From an uncultured Parabacteroides sp. (GTDB taxonomy: Bacteria > Bacteroidota > Bacteroidia > Bacteroidales > Tannerellaceae): 8,238 nucleotides of DNA. The stretch lies in the NCBI GenBank assembly GCA_900547435.1, contig URGO01000140.1, positions 1 through 8,238 of the forward strand. The letters are read 5' to 3'. The notes beneath the pieces were generated by a model. It searched no databases and was not told the DNA's origin. It saw only the letters and a program-made list of their open reading frames with translations. The position numbers and the translations under genes were made by a program. Positions within the stretch are counted from its first letter, which is position 1; each line of letters opens with the position of its first letter. Below are positions 1 through 5,852 of this stretch, in pieces.

Positions 1-705
1 CCCGCTCCGGCTGATACCGTTCACGATAGACATATCAAGCCCGATGCTGGGCTGCAGGGTATACAGCTCCTCCGGATTATCCCGTCCGGTCGGCTCGCCT
101 TCGAAATTCTTCTCATAACTCACCTCTATCGGCGCGGAAGGGTCATAATTGGCCACCATGCCATTCTCGATAAACACACACGGGACACGGTCGGCCGTAG
201 CCGCCATAATATAATGGTAATCGAAGCCCAAATCGCCCAAAGCCGCCGGAAGCGGAGCGTTCCAATCCTGCTCGCCGGTCTTATCGCCCAATCCCAAGTG
301 CCATTTACCTATAGCCGCCGTAGCATAACCGGCACTCTTAAACAAATCCGCCAAGGTAAACTGACCGGGAAGGATAATCATTTGGGCATTTCCGGCCGCA
401 ATGTCTGTATCCGGCCTCCGCCAGGCATATTCGCCGGTCAGCATCGCATAACGCGAAGGCGTGCTGGTCGATGCGGTCGCATGGGCATTGGTAAAGCGGA
501 TTCCCTCGTTCGCCAACCGGTTCACATTCGGGGTCTGCACCCGTGTAGCACCATAGCATTCCAAATCGCCATACCCCAAATCATCCGCGTAAATAAAAAT
601 CACATTCGGCTTTTCCTCCGCCGAATGGCCCTTAGGCCCGGCCGCCTGCAACAGATTGGGCGCAAGCAGAGCCAAACCACCTGTAAGTATCAATGATGAT
701 TTCAT
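1..705 (-). CDS. S1-family sulfatase, Ser-type, N-terminal part (runs off left edge)
   Basis: The frame reads in from ATG at 705 and stays open to base 1, giving the first 235 residues; S1 sulfatases usually have about 450-550, so roughly half is missing. Residues 1-22 look like a Sec signal peptide (MKSS, then a hydrophobic stretch ending LLQAA), which places the enzyme in the periplasm or on the surface. The alkaline-phosphatase-fold metal site begins with YADDLGYGD (39-47, D41/D42). The sulfatase signature is S81-T-P-S-R85 followed by YAMLTG: serine, not cysteine, is the formylglycine precursor, so maturation would need an anaerobic sulfatase-maturating radical-SAM enzyme (family knowledge). 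GKWHLG (133-138) supplies the conserved Lys and His. Family function is hydrolysis of sulfate esters, in gut Bacteroidales usually on host mucin, glycosaminoglycans or algal glycans; the substrate cannot be told from this half. GC content is clearly higher than in the neighbouring ATPase gene. Start choice: first Met before the signal peptide. Confidence 0.95.
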   Translation of the reverse strand, partial: MKSSLILTGGLALLAPNLLQAAGPKGHSAEEKPNVIFIYADDLGYGDLECYGATRVQTPNVNRLANEGIRFTNAHATASTSTPSRYAMLTGEYAWRRPDTDIAAGNAQMIILPGQFTLADLFKSAGYATAAIGKWHLGLGDKTGEQDWNAPLPAALGDLGFDYHYIMAATADRVPCVFIENGMVANYDPSAPIEVSYEKNFEGEPTGRDNPEELYTLQPSIGLDMSIVNGISRSG

Positions 706-728
706 ATTTATTCCGTTTTTATCGGCCA

Positions 729-759
729 TAAAAGTACGGAGTTTTTTGGAAAGAAACAA
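729..759 (-). promoter_or_regulatory. Candidate Bacteroidetes promoter of the sulfatase
   Basis: On the minus strand TACTTTTA (729-736) approximates the -7 consensus TAnnTTTG, and a TTG (757-759) lies 20 nt upstream, as expected for the -33 element. Transcription would start about 20 nt before the sulfatase ATG at 705. The last base of the -7 box departs from consensus, so this is a reasonable but not certain call. Confidence 0.5.
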
Positions 760-849
760 TAATCAAGCGGTACCTAATACAATTTTTGTAAAAGTAATTA
801 GTACTTTCCAAAAACAAAATATTATTCGATAAAACCGAATAACATAATC

Positions 850-915
850 CAAACCACAAAATTTGGCCGAATTTTGCGGATACAACCGCAATTTTCGGCC
901 AAATTTTGCGGTTTG
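850..915. repeat. Near-perfect inverted repeat built of two tandem palindromes
   Basis: Arms of 30 bp (850-879 and 886-915) are reverse complements at 27 of 30 positions around a 6-nt loop, ATACAA (880-885). Each arm also contains an internal imperfect palindrome: 854-879 reads CCACAAAATT-TGGCCG-AATTTTGCGG and 886-911 reads CCGCAATTTT-CGGCCA-AATTTTGCGG. The 10-mer AATTTTGCGG or its complement therefore occurs four times in alternating orientation around two GGCC centres. The right arm covers the -33 region of the ATPase promoter. This fits tandem operator sites for a dimeric DNA-binding protein, a cruciform-forming element or a mobile-element end. There is no T-run after either arm, which argues against a terminator. 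Confidence 0.9.
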
Positions 916-937
916 AGAATATTTTTCATTACTTTTG
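905..937 (+). promoter_or_regulatory. Promoter of the AAA_14/DUF4143 ATPase
   Basis: TACTTTTG (930-937) is a perfect match to the Bacteroidetes -7 element TAnnTTTG, with a TTTG (905-908) 21 nt upstream as the -33 element. The -33 element sits inside the right arm of the double palindrome, so anything bound there would compete with RNA polymerase. Transcription should begin within about 10 nt after 937, leaving a very short leader before the ATG at 953. Confidence 0.75.
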
Positions 938-952
938 CAGAAAAGTTTCCGT

Positions 953-2074
953 ATGATTAATCGAATAATAAAAGATTCTATTATAGCAGATTTCAGACGA
1001 AAGAAAGTCATTCTTTTGTTAGGAGCACGACAAGTCGGCAAAACGACCTTGCTTTCTGAGCTACAAAAAGAGAAAGACAAAATACTTTCTTTGAATTGTG
1101 ATAACACAGATGATATTCTGTTGTTAGAAGGGAAAACTTCTACTGAGTTGAAAGAACTTTTATCTCCTTATGATTTAGTATTTATTGATGAAGCCCAACG
1201 CGTGAAAAATATCGGTTTAACCCTAAAGATCATCGGAGATTTGAAATTAAATACACAAGTTGTTGTAACGGGTTCTTCATCTCTGAGTATGGCTGATGAG
1301 ATTAATGAACCTGCAACAGGACGATTAATAGAGTACAATCTGTTCCCATTCTCTCTATCTGAGTTGGCAGGAAACACCTCAGAACGGGAAGAAAACCGAT
1401 TGCTTGGGAATCGAATGATATACGGATTATATCCGGAAGTAGTAACTGAACCAGGTGATGCGAAGCGCACTTTAATGATGCTAACCAATAATTATTTATA
1501 CAAAGACCTGTTTTCCTATCGTGGCATCAAGAAACCTGAACTTATCCAAAAATTAGTTCGCGCCTTAGCTTTGCAATTGGGGAGCGAGGTTTCTTACAAT
1601 GAATTAAGCAATCTTTTGGGGGTAGACAGGAGCACTATTGAAACGTACATCAATTTATTGGAAAAATGCTTTGTTATATTCAGATTAGATTCCTTTAGCC
1701 GCAATTTGCGCAATGAAATCAAGAAAGGGAAAAAGATTTATTTCTATGATAATGGTATAAGAAATGCGGTTTTATCTAATTTTGCTCCTTTAGAATTACG
1801 GAATGACGTTGGAGCTTTGTGGGAAAATCTGATGGTAAGTGAGCGTATCAAACGGAATGCTTATTCATTCAATTTTGCCCAGTTGTATTTCTGGCGGACT
1901 CATGAGCAACAAGAAATCGACTTAATAGAAGAACAAGACGGGATATTACATACATTCGAATTTAAATGGAATGGAAAAGCCAAAAGTACTCCGCCCAAAA
2001 CATTTGCGACTTCTTATCCGGACTTCACGTATGAGGTAATTACGCCGGAAAACTATTGGACATTCGTAAAATAA
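953..2074 (+). CDS. AAA_14/DUF4143-family ATPase with winged helix and nuclease-like C-terminus
   Basis: 373 residues, usual for this family. N-terminal P-loop ATPase: Walker A GARQVGKTT (24-32), Walker B LVFIDEAQ (75-82) and sensor-1-like VVVTGSSSL (103-111), followed by TGR (122-124). A middle segment (about 195-245, SYNELSNLLGVDRSTIETYI) resembles a winged helix-turn-helix. The C-terminal DUF4143 part has YDNGIRNA (265-272), LWENL (289-293) and a PD-(D/E)xK-like arrangement: E321-I-D323 then E336-F-K338. This suggests DNA binding and possibly nuclease activity, but the biochemical role of the family is poorly known. The ATG at 953 is preferred; the in-frame TTG at 935 overlaps the -7 box and could not be transcribed. 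The gene is markedly AT-rich compared with the sulfatase, has its own promoter and a palindromic control region, and no operon partner, which suggests horizontal acquisition. Family assignment is firm; function is not. Confidence 0.93.
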   Translation: MINRIIKDSIIADFRRKKVILLLGARQVGKTTLLSELQKEKDKILSLNCDNTDDILLLEGKTSTELKELLSPYDLVFIDEAQRVKNIGLTLKIIGDLKLNTQVVVTGSSSLSMADEINEPATGRLIEYNLFPFSLSELAGNTSEREENRLLGNRMIYGLYPEVVTEPGDAKRTLMMLTNNYLYKDLFSYRGIKKPELIQKLVRALALQLGSEVSYNELSNLLGVDRSTIETYINLLEKCFVIFRLDSFSRNLRNEIKKGKKIYFYDNGIRNAVLSNFAPLELRNDVGALWENLMVSERIKRNAYSFNFAQLYFWRTHEQQEIDLIEEQDGILHTFEFKWNGKAKSTPPKTFATSYPDFTYEVITPENYWTFVK

Positions 2075-2282
2075 GTTTTCTCTTTGTTGCATTTTCCAAA
2101 AAGAAAGCAAACGCCTTCATTTTCCGGCAAAATTTTCAAATTCACGCCTTCGGGCTAACTCCTATTTGAAGAAAACGAGACGAAATAGCAAAAAACAAAG
2201 CCTTCTTTGGGGGAATAATCGGACTATTCCGCTCATTTCTCCCTATGTTTTTGCGGATTTATGCCTATGTTTGTCTTCGTTT

Positions 2283-2312
2283 ATGCCGACCATTGACGAG
2301 AAAGGTCGGCAT
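2283..2312. repeat. Hairpin, 9-bp perfect stem
   Basis: ATGCCGACC (2283-2291) pairs with GGTCGGCAT (2304-2312) across a 12-nt loop; the stem can be extended by one wobble and one A-T pair. No T-run follows on either strand, so it is not an obvious terminator. Role unknown. Confidence 0.7.
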
Positions 2313-2359
2313 GAATTTTCTCAAATATCCGATTTTTATGGAAAAATAAGGGTTTGCTG

Positions 2360-2386
2360 GAGGAAAATACCCTATCTTTTTTCCTC
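2360..2386. repeat. Hairpin, 8-bp perfect stem
   Basis: GAGGAAAA (2360-2367) pairs with TTTTCCTC (2379-2386) across an 11-nt loop. The TTTTCCTC string recurs a little downstream (about 2406). Too AT-rich and without a trailing T-run to be called a terminator. Confidence 0.55.
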
Positions 2387-2625
2387 AAACGGGGACTTGC
2401 CGACTCTTTTCCTCCCTATTTTCGCGTAGAATGAAAAAATTTCCGAATCAGGAAAATCTCTTGCAAAAGAATAATAACCAATCGTTTATCTCAAAAAACA
2501 GCCCGCTCAACTCGCTGAGAAGGCCTTCGTTCCGCACCATCCGGACCGGAGTCCGAAAAAACGGCGTATTTCGAGGGATAATTTGACATTTTGACAAATT
2601 GCTATTTTAAGCGCAAAAAAGGAAC

Positions 2626-2633
2626 TATCTTTG
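2626..2633 (+). promoter_or_regulatory. -7 element of the SMR transporter promoter
   Basis: TATCTTTG is a perfect TAnnTTTG match placed 32 nt before the ATG at 2666. The -33 element is weak: a TTTT (2605-2608) lies 17 nt upstream, not the ideal TTTG at 19-21. I see no structure resembling a guanidine (ykkC-type) riboswitch in the short leader, roughly 2640-2665, which is too small to hold one. Confidence 0.65.
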
Positions 2634-2665
2634 TGGGCATTTATTCATTAAAAGAGATAGAGAAC

Positions 2666-2986
2666 ATGAATTGGATTATCCTAATCATTGCCGGACTATT
2701 CGAATCGGGCTTTGCCTTTTGCTTGGGAAAGATGAAAATGGTAACAGGAACGGAATATTACTTGTGGGGAGCCGGTTTTCTAATCAGCCTGACACTTAGC
2801 ATGGTGCTCCTGGCCAAAGCCGTACAGACCTTGCCCATCGGAACGGCCTACCCGGTCTGGACCGGAATCGGTGCGGTAGGAACGGTGCTGCTCGGTATCT
2901 TTTTCCTGCACGAACCCGCCTCGTTTGCCCGCCTTTTCTTTATTACAACACTGATTGCATCGATTATCGGACTCAAAATGGCATAA
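2666..2986 (+). CDS. SMR-family small efflux protein, Gdx/SugE-like branch
   Basis: 106 residues forming four predicted membrane helices (about 2-20, 32-50, 56-81 and 84-104), the standard size for this inner-membrane family, which works as a dual-topology dimer. The essential glutamate is E13 within AGLFE (9-13). TLPIGTAYPVWTGIGAVGT (55-73) and the late IIGLK (100-104) are typical of the Gdx/SugE branch rather than EmrE. Two departures from the guanidinium exporters: the usual Trp at position 16 is Phe, and the first loop is about three residues longer (GKMKMVTGTEYY, 21-32). The substrate could be guanidinium, a quaternary ammonium compound or another cation; I would not assign it. Start: ATG at 2666, downstream of a good -7 box; an upstream in-frame TTG (2591) precedes the promoter and is excluded. 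Monocistronic, convergent with the operon to its right. Confidence 0.9.
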   Translation: MNWIILIIAGLFESGFAFCLGKMKMVTGTEYYLWGAGFLISLTLSMVLLAKAVQTLPIGTAYPVWTGIGAVGTVLLGIFFLHEPASFARLFFITTLIASIIGLKMA

Positions 2987-2991
2987 AACCG

Positions 2992-3078
2992 AGTAGTTTG
3001 TAGTTAGTAGTTAGTAGTTTGTAGGGAATGATTATTTTCTCATTCTAACTACCAACTACTAACTACCAACTACTTTTT
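2992..3078. terminator. Long inverted repeat acting as bidirectional terminator
   Basis: The left arm (from 2992, AGTAGTTTGTAGTTAGTAGTT) pairs with the right arm ending at 3074 over 21 positions with one T/G difference; a second block (GAATGA at 3026-3031, TCATTC at 3040-3045) closes the apex. Both arms consist of iterated TAGTTAG/TAGTTTG units. On the plus strand the hairpin is followed by TTTTT (3074-3078), giving a good terminator for the SMR gene. On the minus strand it begins right after the glycosyltransferase stop (3077-3079) and ends near a weaker TTTT (2985-2988). It separates two convergent transcription units. Confidence 0.8.
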
Positions 3079-4093
3079 ATAAATGTCGGTCTCGTTTCAA
3101 CCATTTATTCACCCGGTGGATAATAGCATCTTTTATCAGAGAGAAATTACCGTAACGCAAGTTCAGAAACAATTCCTCGAACGAACGGGCTATTTTAATC
3201 CAGGGATGCCTCCATCCCATAATCCGATAGACACTTTCCTTATATGCCGTATTCTCTATGACATAACGCGGATGTTTCAAAGGGAAATCCACCTCATAAC
3301 GCTTCATGGTGAAGATTCTCCGATACCCCTTAGGCATCGTATGGATTGACCCTTTAAAATGAGTGGAATCAACCGTAGCCCCCAGGTTATTAATCATATT
3401 CCGAGTAGGAACGATGCTCAACCCGGAATTAAAAAGAATCGAAGCGTGGAAAATCGTTTCATAATAGGCTTTCTTATTCTCCCGATGGCGCTGGCACATA
3501 TAGATAAAATCCTTCCGGAACTTCCGCGTCTGAATCAGATTCTCCAGCAAACGCATGTTTTCTTTGTCATCCAGAAAAGAATAGTGCTCATCCCACGTAT
3601 CTATCACGCGCCTCCAGCTTGCCCAGCCCCAAATTGAGAAAGTTGAGGCAAAGAAATAATCGGACGAAATACCCGGAGTAATCTCCTCCGGATTGAACCC
3701 GGCAATCATGCTGATACGCGGGTCATGCTCATACTTATCCAATAATTCTTTGCAGAACGGAAAAAAAGAAAGAGACGGGACATCATCATCTTCCAAGACA
3801 ATACACTTATCGACCATCGAAAACGCCCATTTCTGGGACAGATATTCCGAAGGATCACATCCGTAATTCTTTTCCTGGAAAAGCCGATGCACCTCGCACT
3901 CCCAATCAATCCGGCCCACCACTTCCCGACAAGCCTCGATTCCCGGCAAATCCCGCTCGCCCCTCGGACCATCCTGATACAAAAAGAGTTTTGCCGGTCT
4001 CGCTTTACGGACCTGCTCAAATACTTTCTCCAACGGCTCCGGCCGGTTGAAGAAAAGAATCAATACGGCAACATCTACTAATGCGGAGTTCAT
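3077..4093 (-). CDS. GT-A fold glycosyltransferase (GT2/HlpA-like)
   Basis: 338 residues, soluble or peripheral, no signal peptide. The N-terminal Rossmann-like nucleotide-sugar half starts with VAVLILFFNRPEPL (8-21) and KLFLYQDGPR (35-44). The metal-binding DxD equivalent is VLEDDDVPS (99-107, D102-D104). The acceptor-side signature FSIWGWASWRR (152-162) is typical of the group often annotated as family 2 or HlpA-like glycosyltransferases. The C-terminal 90 residues are basic, consistent with membrane association. It is the last gene of the operon, starting 11 nt after the licD-like stop, so it probably adds a sugar to the glycan decorated by LicD. Donor and acceptor are not predictable. Its 5' half is visibly more GC-rich than the three upstream genes, hinting at a different origin. 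The stop codon lies inside the T-run of the shared terminator. Start: ATG at 4093, just before the conserved first strand. Confidence 0.9.
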   Translation of the reverse strand: MNSALVDVAVLILFFNRPEPLEKVFEQVRKARPAKLFLYQDGPRGERDLPGIEACREVVGRIDWECEVHRLFQEKNYGCDPSEYLSQKWAFSMVDKCIVLEDDDVPSLSFFPFCKELLDKYEHDPRISMIAGFNPEEITPGISSDYFFASTFSIWGWASWRRVIDTWDEHYSFLDDKENMRLLENLIQTRKFRKDFIYMCQRHRENKKAYYETIFHASILFNSGLSIVPTRNMINNLGATVDSTHFKGSIHTMPKGYRRIFTMKRYEVDFPLKHPRYVIENTAYKESVYRIMGWRHPWIKIARSFEELFLNLRYGNFSLIKDAIIHRVNKWLKRDRHL

Positions 4094-4104
4094 AAGCGTT
4101 TCTA

Positions 4105-4914
4105 TTATTTGTAAAACTCTAACTTAGAATAATGCGGATGTATAGAATTCAAATCAGGCAATTGCATATAATCTCCATAAAGTTTCTGGAGAAAAACATC
4201 CGTATTATGTGGAACAGGGAATTTTTTTCCTTCAAACTCCATCTCGGACAAAGGAAATATATCTCCCCAGTTCCGAGGTTTGAAATAAGGAGTCCCAAAC
4301 GTATGCCGCAATGCCTTATTGGGCCAAAGTTTCGAAAGGAAACGCAAAATCGGGAAACCGATATGTGTATTAAATTTATAAATAAGCTGAATCCGACGCA
4401 ACATAGTTTCCACATTCAAAGCTTTATTGTTTAACTGATTGTAGATTTGCCCTTGCAGATGTCCGCCTATCCAGGCCAACAGATAAGGAATCGGTTCCAA
4501 GAGAAAGATATCAATATAAATCCCTTGGTATTGCCAAATCCGGTCATACGTATTTGTCTCCTCCAAATAAGAATCCTTATCCCGCAATTTTCCATAAACA
4601 AAGATATAATTCGGGTCTGTTTCATGAGTTTGCAAAACAAACTTATCTGGAAGTTCTTGGGGTAAAATCTTTATCAGACGCAAATAATCCGAACGAAGCA
4701 TCTCTATATCCAAATCATCGTCCCATGGAATAAATCCCTGATGACGTGCCGCTCCGATTAAGGTCCCCGAACTCAGCCAATAAGGAATATCATGTTTCTT
4801 ACAAACCTTATCAATGGCCTCCAATAATTCCAGCATACGCATCTGTTGCCGGCGCAAAAGAGAACCGTCCGGGTTAAAACGTGCTCTAAGCTCTTGTTTC
4901 AATCCATCGGTCAT
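4105..4914 (-). CDS. LicD-family phosphotransferase
   Basis: 269 residues with the LicD signature SSGTLIGAARHQG (48-60) followed by FIPWDDDLDIEM (61-72), whose Asp residues D65, D66, D67 and D69 form the metal/catalytic centre of this nucleotidyltransferase-fold family. Family members transfer phosphocholine or similar phospho-groups from a CDP-activated donor to a sugar of a surface glycan, at the cytoplasmic face of the membrane. Here the donor could come from the cytidylyltransferase domain encoded two genes upstream. I place the start at ATG 4914, which overlaps the stop of the preceding gene as ATGA (4911-4914), the classic translational-coupling arrangement; the in-frame TTG at 4920 adds only two residues and is less likely. 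Predicted acceptor: a sugar of an O-antigen, capsule or glycolipid. Some LicD-type proteins act on other substrates, so the exact group transferred stays open. Confidence 0.92.
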   Translation of the reverse strand: MTDGLKQELRARFNPDGSLLRRQQMRMLELLEAIDKVCKKHDIPYWLSSGTLIGAARHQGFIPWDDDLDIEMLRSDYLRLIKILPQELPDKFVLQTHETDPNYIFVYGKLRDKDSYLEETNTYDRIWQYQGIYIDIFLLEPIPYLLAWIGGHLQGQIYNQLNNKALNVETMLRRIQLIYKFNTHIGFPILRFLSKLWPNKALRHTFGTPYFKPRNWGDIFPLSEMEFEGKKFPVPHNTDVFLQKLYGDYMQLPDLNSIHPHYSKLEFYK

Positions 4915-5852
4915 AACCAAAACTTTTTCGTTTCATTTTCCAAAATCAATTCTTTAGCTGACGAGCCTATCGCATCATATATCTGAGAGGCAAAATAAAT
5001 ATCATGGAGAGATATGCCGATGTTATAAGCCAATATACGTTCCCGGTCATTTTCCCGCCCAGGATTCTCACCTAAAAGCACATGAGCAAACTCATCATAA
5101 TTCTTGAATTTATTAAAATACTTAAACTCCTTGACATGTCCTGTGTCATCGGCAAATACTTTATCGAAAAACAAATCACAATTCTGAAAACCTCTGGTAT
5201 GTACCGGAACAACCAAAACCCCTTCCTTAAAACAAGAATCCGGTGCAATAATATGATCAGCAGCCGTAATGCAAGAAATCACTACATCCGTCCCGCCAAT
5301 CAATGATTCCGTATCCTGACAGACTTCAAAATGCAGATTCGGATAACCCTTAAACCGCTCTTGAAAAAGGGTCTCCTGACCTTTGTAAGCAAGCAGTTTG
5401 ATAAATAAATCCCTACCTTTAAATAATTCAGCTAAACACAACAAAGTTGAACGAGCCGTATTGCCTAATCCCATGAAAGCATAGCTCCGCGCATCACTTC
5501 GTTGCAATGTTTTGATGGCCAAAGAAGCAACCGCCCCAGTTCGCATAGCCGTAATCCAAGTCCCGTCCATTAAAGCCAAAGCTGTACCATCAGTAGAATC
5601 ATACAACATAATCTCGCTAAGCAAAGTCGGCGTTCGATCCGGATAACGAGATACGAGTTTGACCCCATGCCGTTGTATCATAGGAATATAAGAGGGCATT
5701 GTATTCATGAAAATATTATGCCCCATACTTAAACTTATTTTAGCCGGAAGATAGCATTCATATTTATGCTTCAATATATATTCCACCCATTCGATGCATT
5801 GCAAAGGGGAAAAATGCTGCTCTGATATTGTTTTAAAGTCTATGATTTTCAT
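4911..5852 (-). CDS. Ornithine cyclodeaminase/mu-crystallin family protein, atypical active site
   Basis: 313 residues, normal length for the family. Conserved features: GVKLVSRYP (63-71, K65), LMDGTWITAMRTGA (94-107, R104), the NAD(P)-binding Rossmann turn FMGLGNTA (126-133), VFADD (232-236) and a C-terminal helix ISLHDIYFASQIY (280-292). Characterised relatives are NAD(P)-dependent: ornithine cyclodeaminase, alanine dehydrogenase, ketimine reductases and SbnB. The segment that in ornithine cyclodeaminase carries the catalytic Asp (G-x-D-x-P-G-K-x-E-L type) reads VHTRGFQNCDL (217-227): the Asp position appears to be Arg220 and the PGK is missing, so true ornithine cyclodeamination is unlikely. 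A role in making or reducing an amino or imino intermediate for the same pathway is inference. The start codon lies inside the end of the upstream gene (20-nt overlap), and the stop overlaps the licD-like ATG, so translation is probably coupled on both sides. Confidence 0.88.
   Translation of the reverse strand: MKIIDFKTISEQHFSPLQCIEWVEYILKHKYECYLPAKISLSMGHNIFMNTMPSYIPMIQRHGVKLVSRYPDRTPTLLSEIMLYDSTDGTALALMDGTWITAMRTGAVASLAIKTLQRSDARSYAFMGLGNTARSTLLCLAELFKGRDLFIKLLAYKGQETLFQERFKGYPNLHFEVCQDTESLIGGTDVVISCITAADHIIAPDSCFKEGVLVVPVHTRGFQNCDLFFDKVFADDTGHVKEFKYFNKFKNYDEFAHVLLGENPGRENDRERILAYNIGISLHDIYFASQIYDAIGSSAKELILENETKKFWL

Larger units (their letters stand above)
2075..2665. other. Gene-poor spacer with small hairpins
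   Basis: I see no convincing gene here. One open frame (2166-2429, plus) begins with TTG, has no ribosome-binding or promoter context, and encodes an unrecognisable Trp/Cys/Phe-rich string. The spacer contains hairpins at 2283-2312, 2360-2386 and 2542-2555 (CGGAC-CGGA-GTCCG). It also contains a few CCCTAT-N-TTTT-like strings (about 2241, 2371 and 2412). No clear terminator with a T-run follows the ATPase stop at 2074. The right end holds the promoter and short leader of the SMR gene. Confidence 0.6.

Noticed and set aside
214..696. Plus-strand open frame of 160 codons opposite the sulfatase
   Set aside because: It lies antisense to a clear sulfatase with signal peptide and active-site motifs; its protein is Arg/Ile/Gln-rich with no recognisable domain, as expected for a shadow in GC-rich coding DNA.
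763..1107. Minus-strand open frame across the ATPase promoter and 5' end
   Set aside because: It overlaps the double palindrome, the ATPase promoter and the Walker A coding region, and has no motif of its own.
2166..2429. Plus-strand open frame of 87 codons in the spacer after the ATPase
   Set aside because: It starts with TTG, lacks ribosome-binding and promoter context, spans two hairpins, and its Trp/Cys/Phe-rich product resembles nothing known.
2542..2555. CGGAC-CGGA-GTCCG hairpin as an intrinsic terminator
   Set aside because: The stem is followed by an A-run rather than a T-run on the plus strand, and no gene ends next to it on the minus strand.
2634..2665. Guanidine riboswitch before the SMR gene
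   Set aside because: The predicted leader is only about 25 nt, too short for any ykkC-class aptamer, and no conserved ACGR-type loops are visible.
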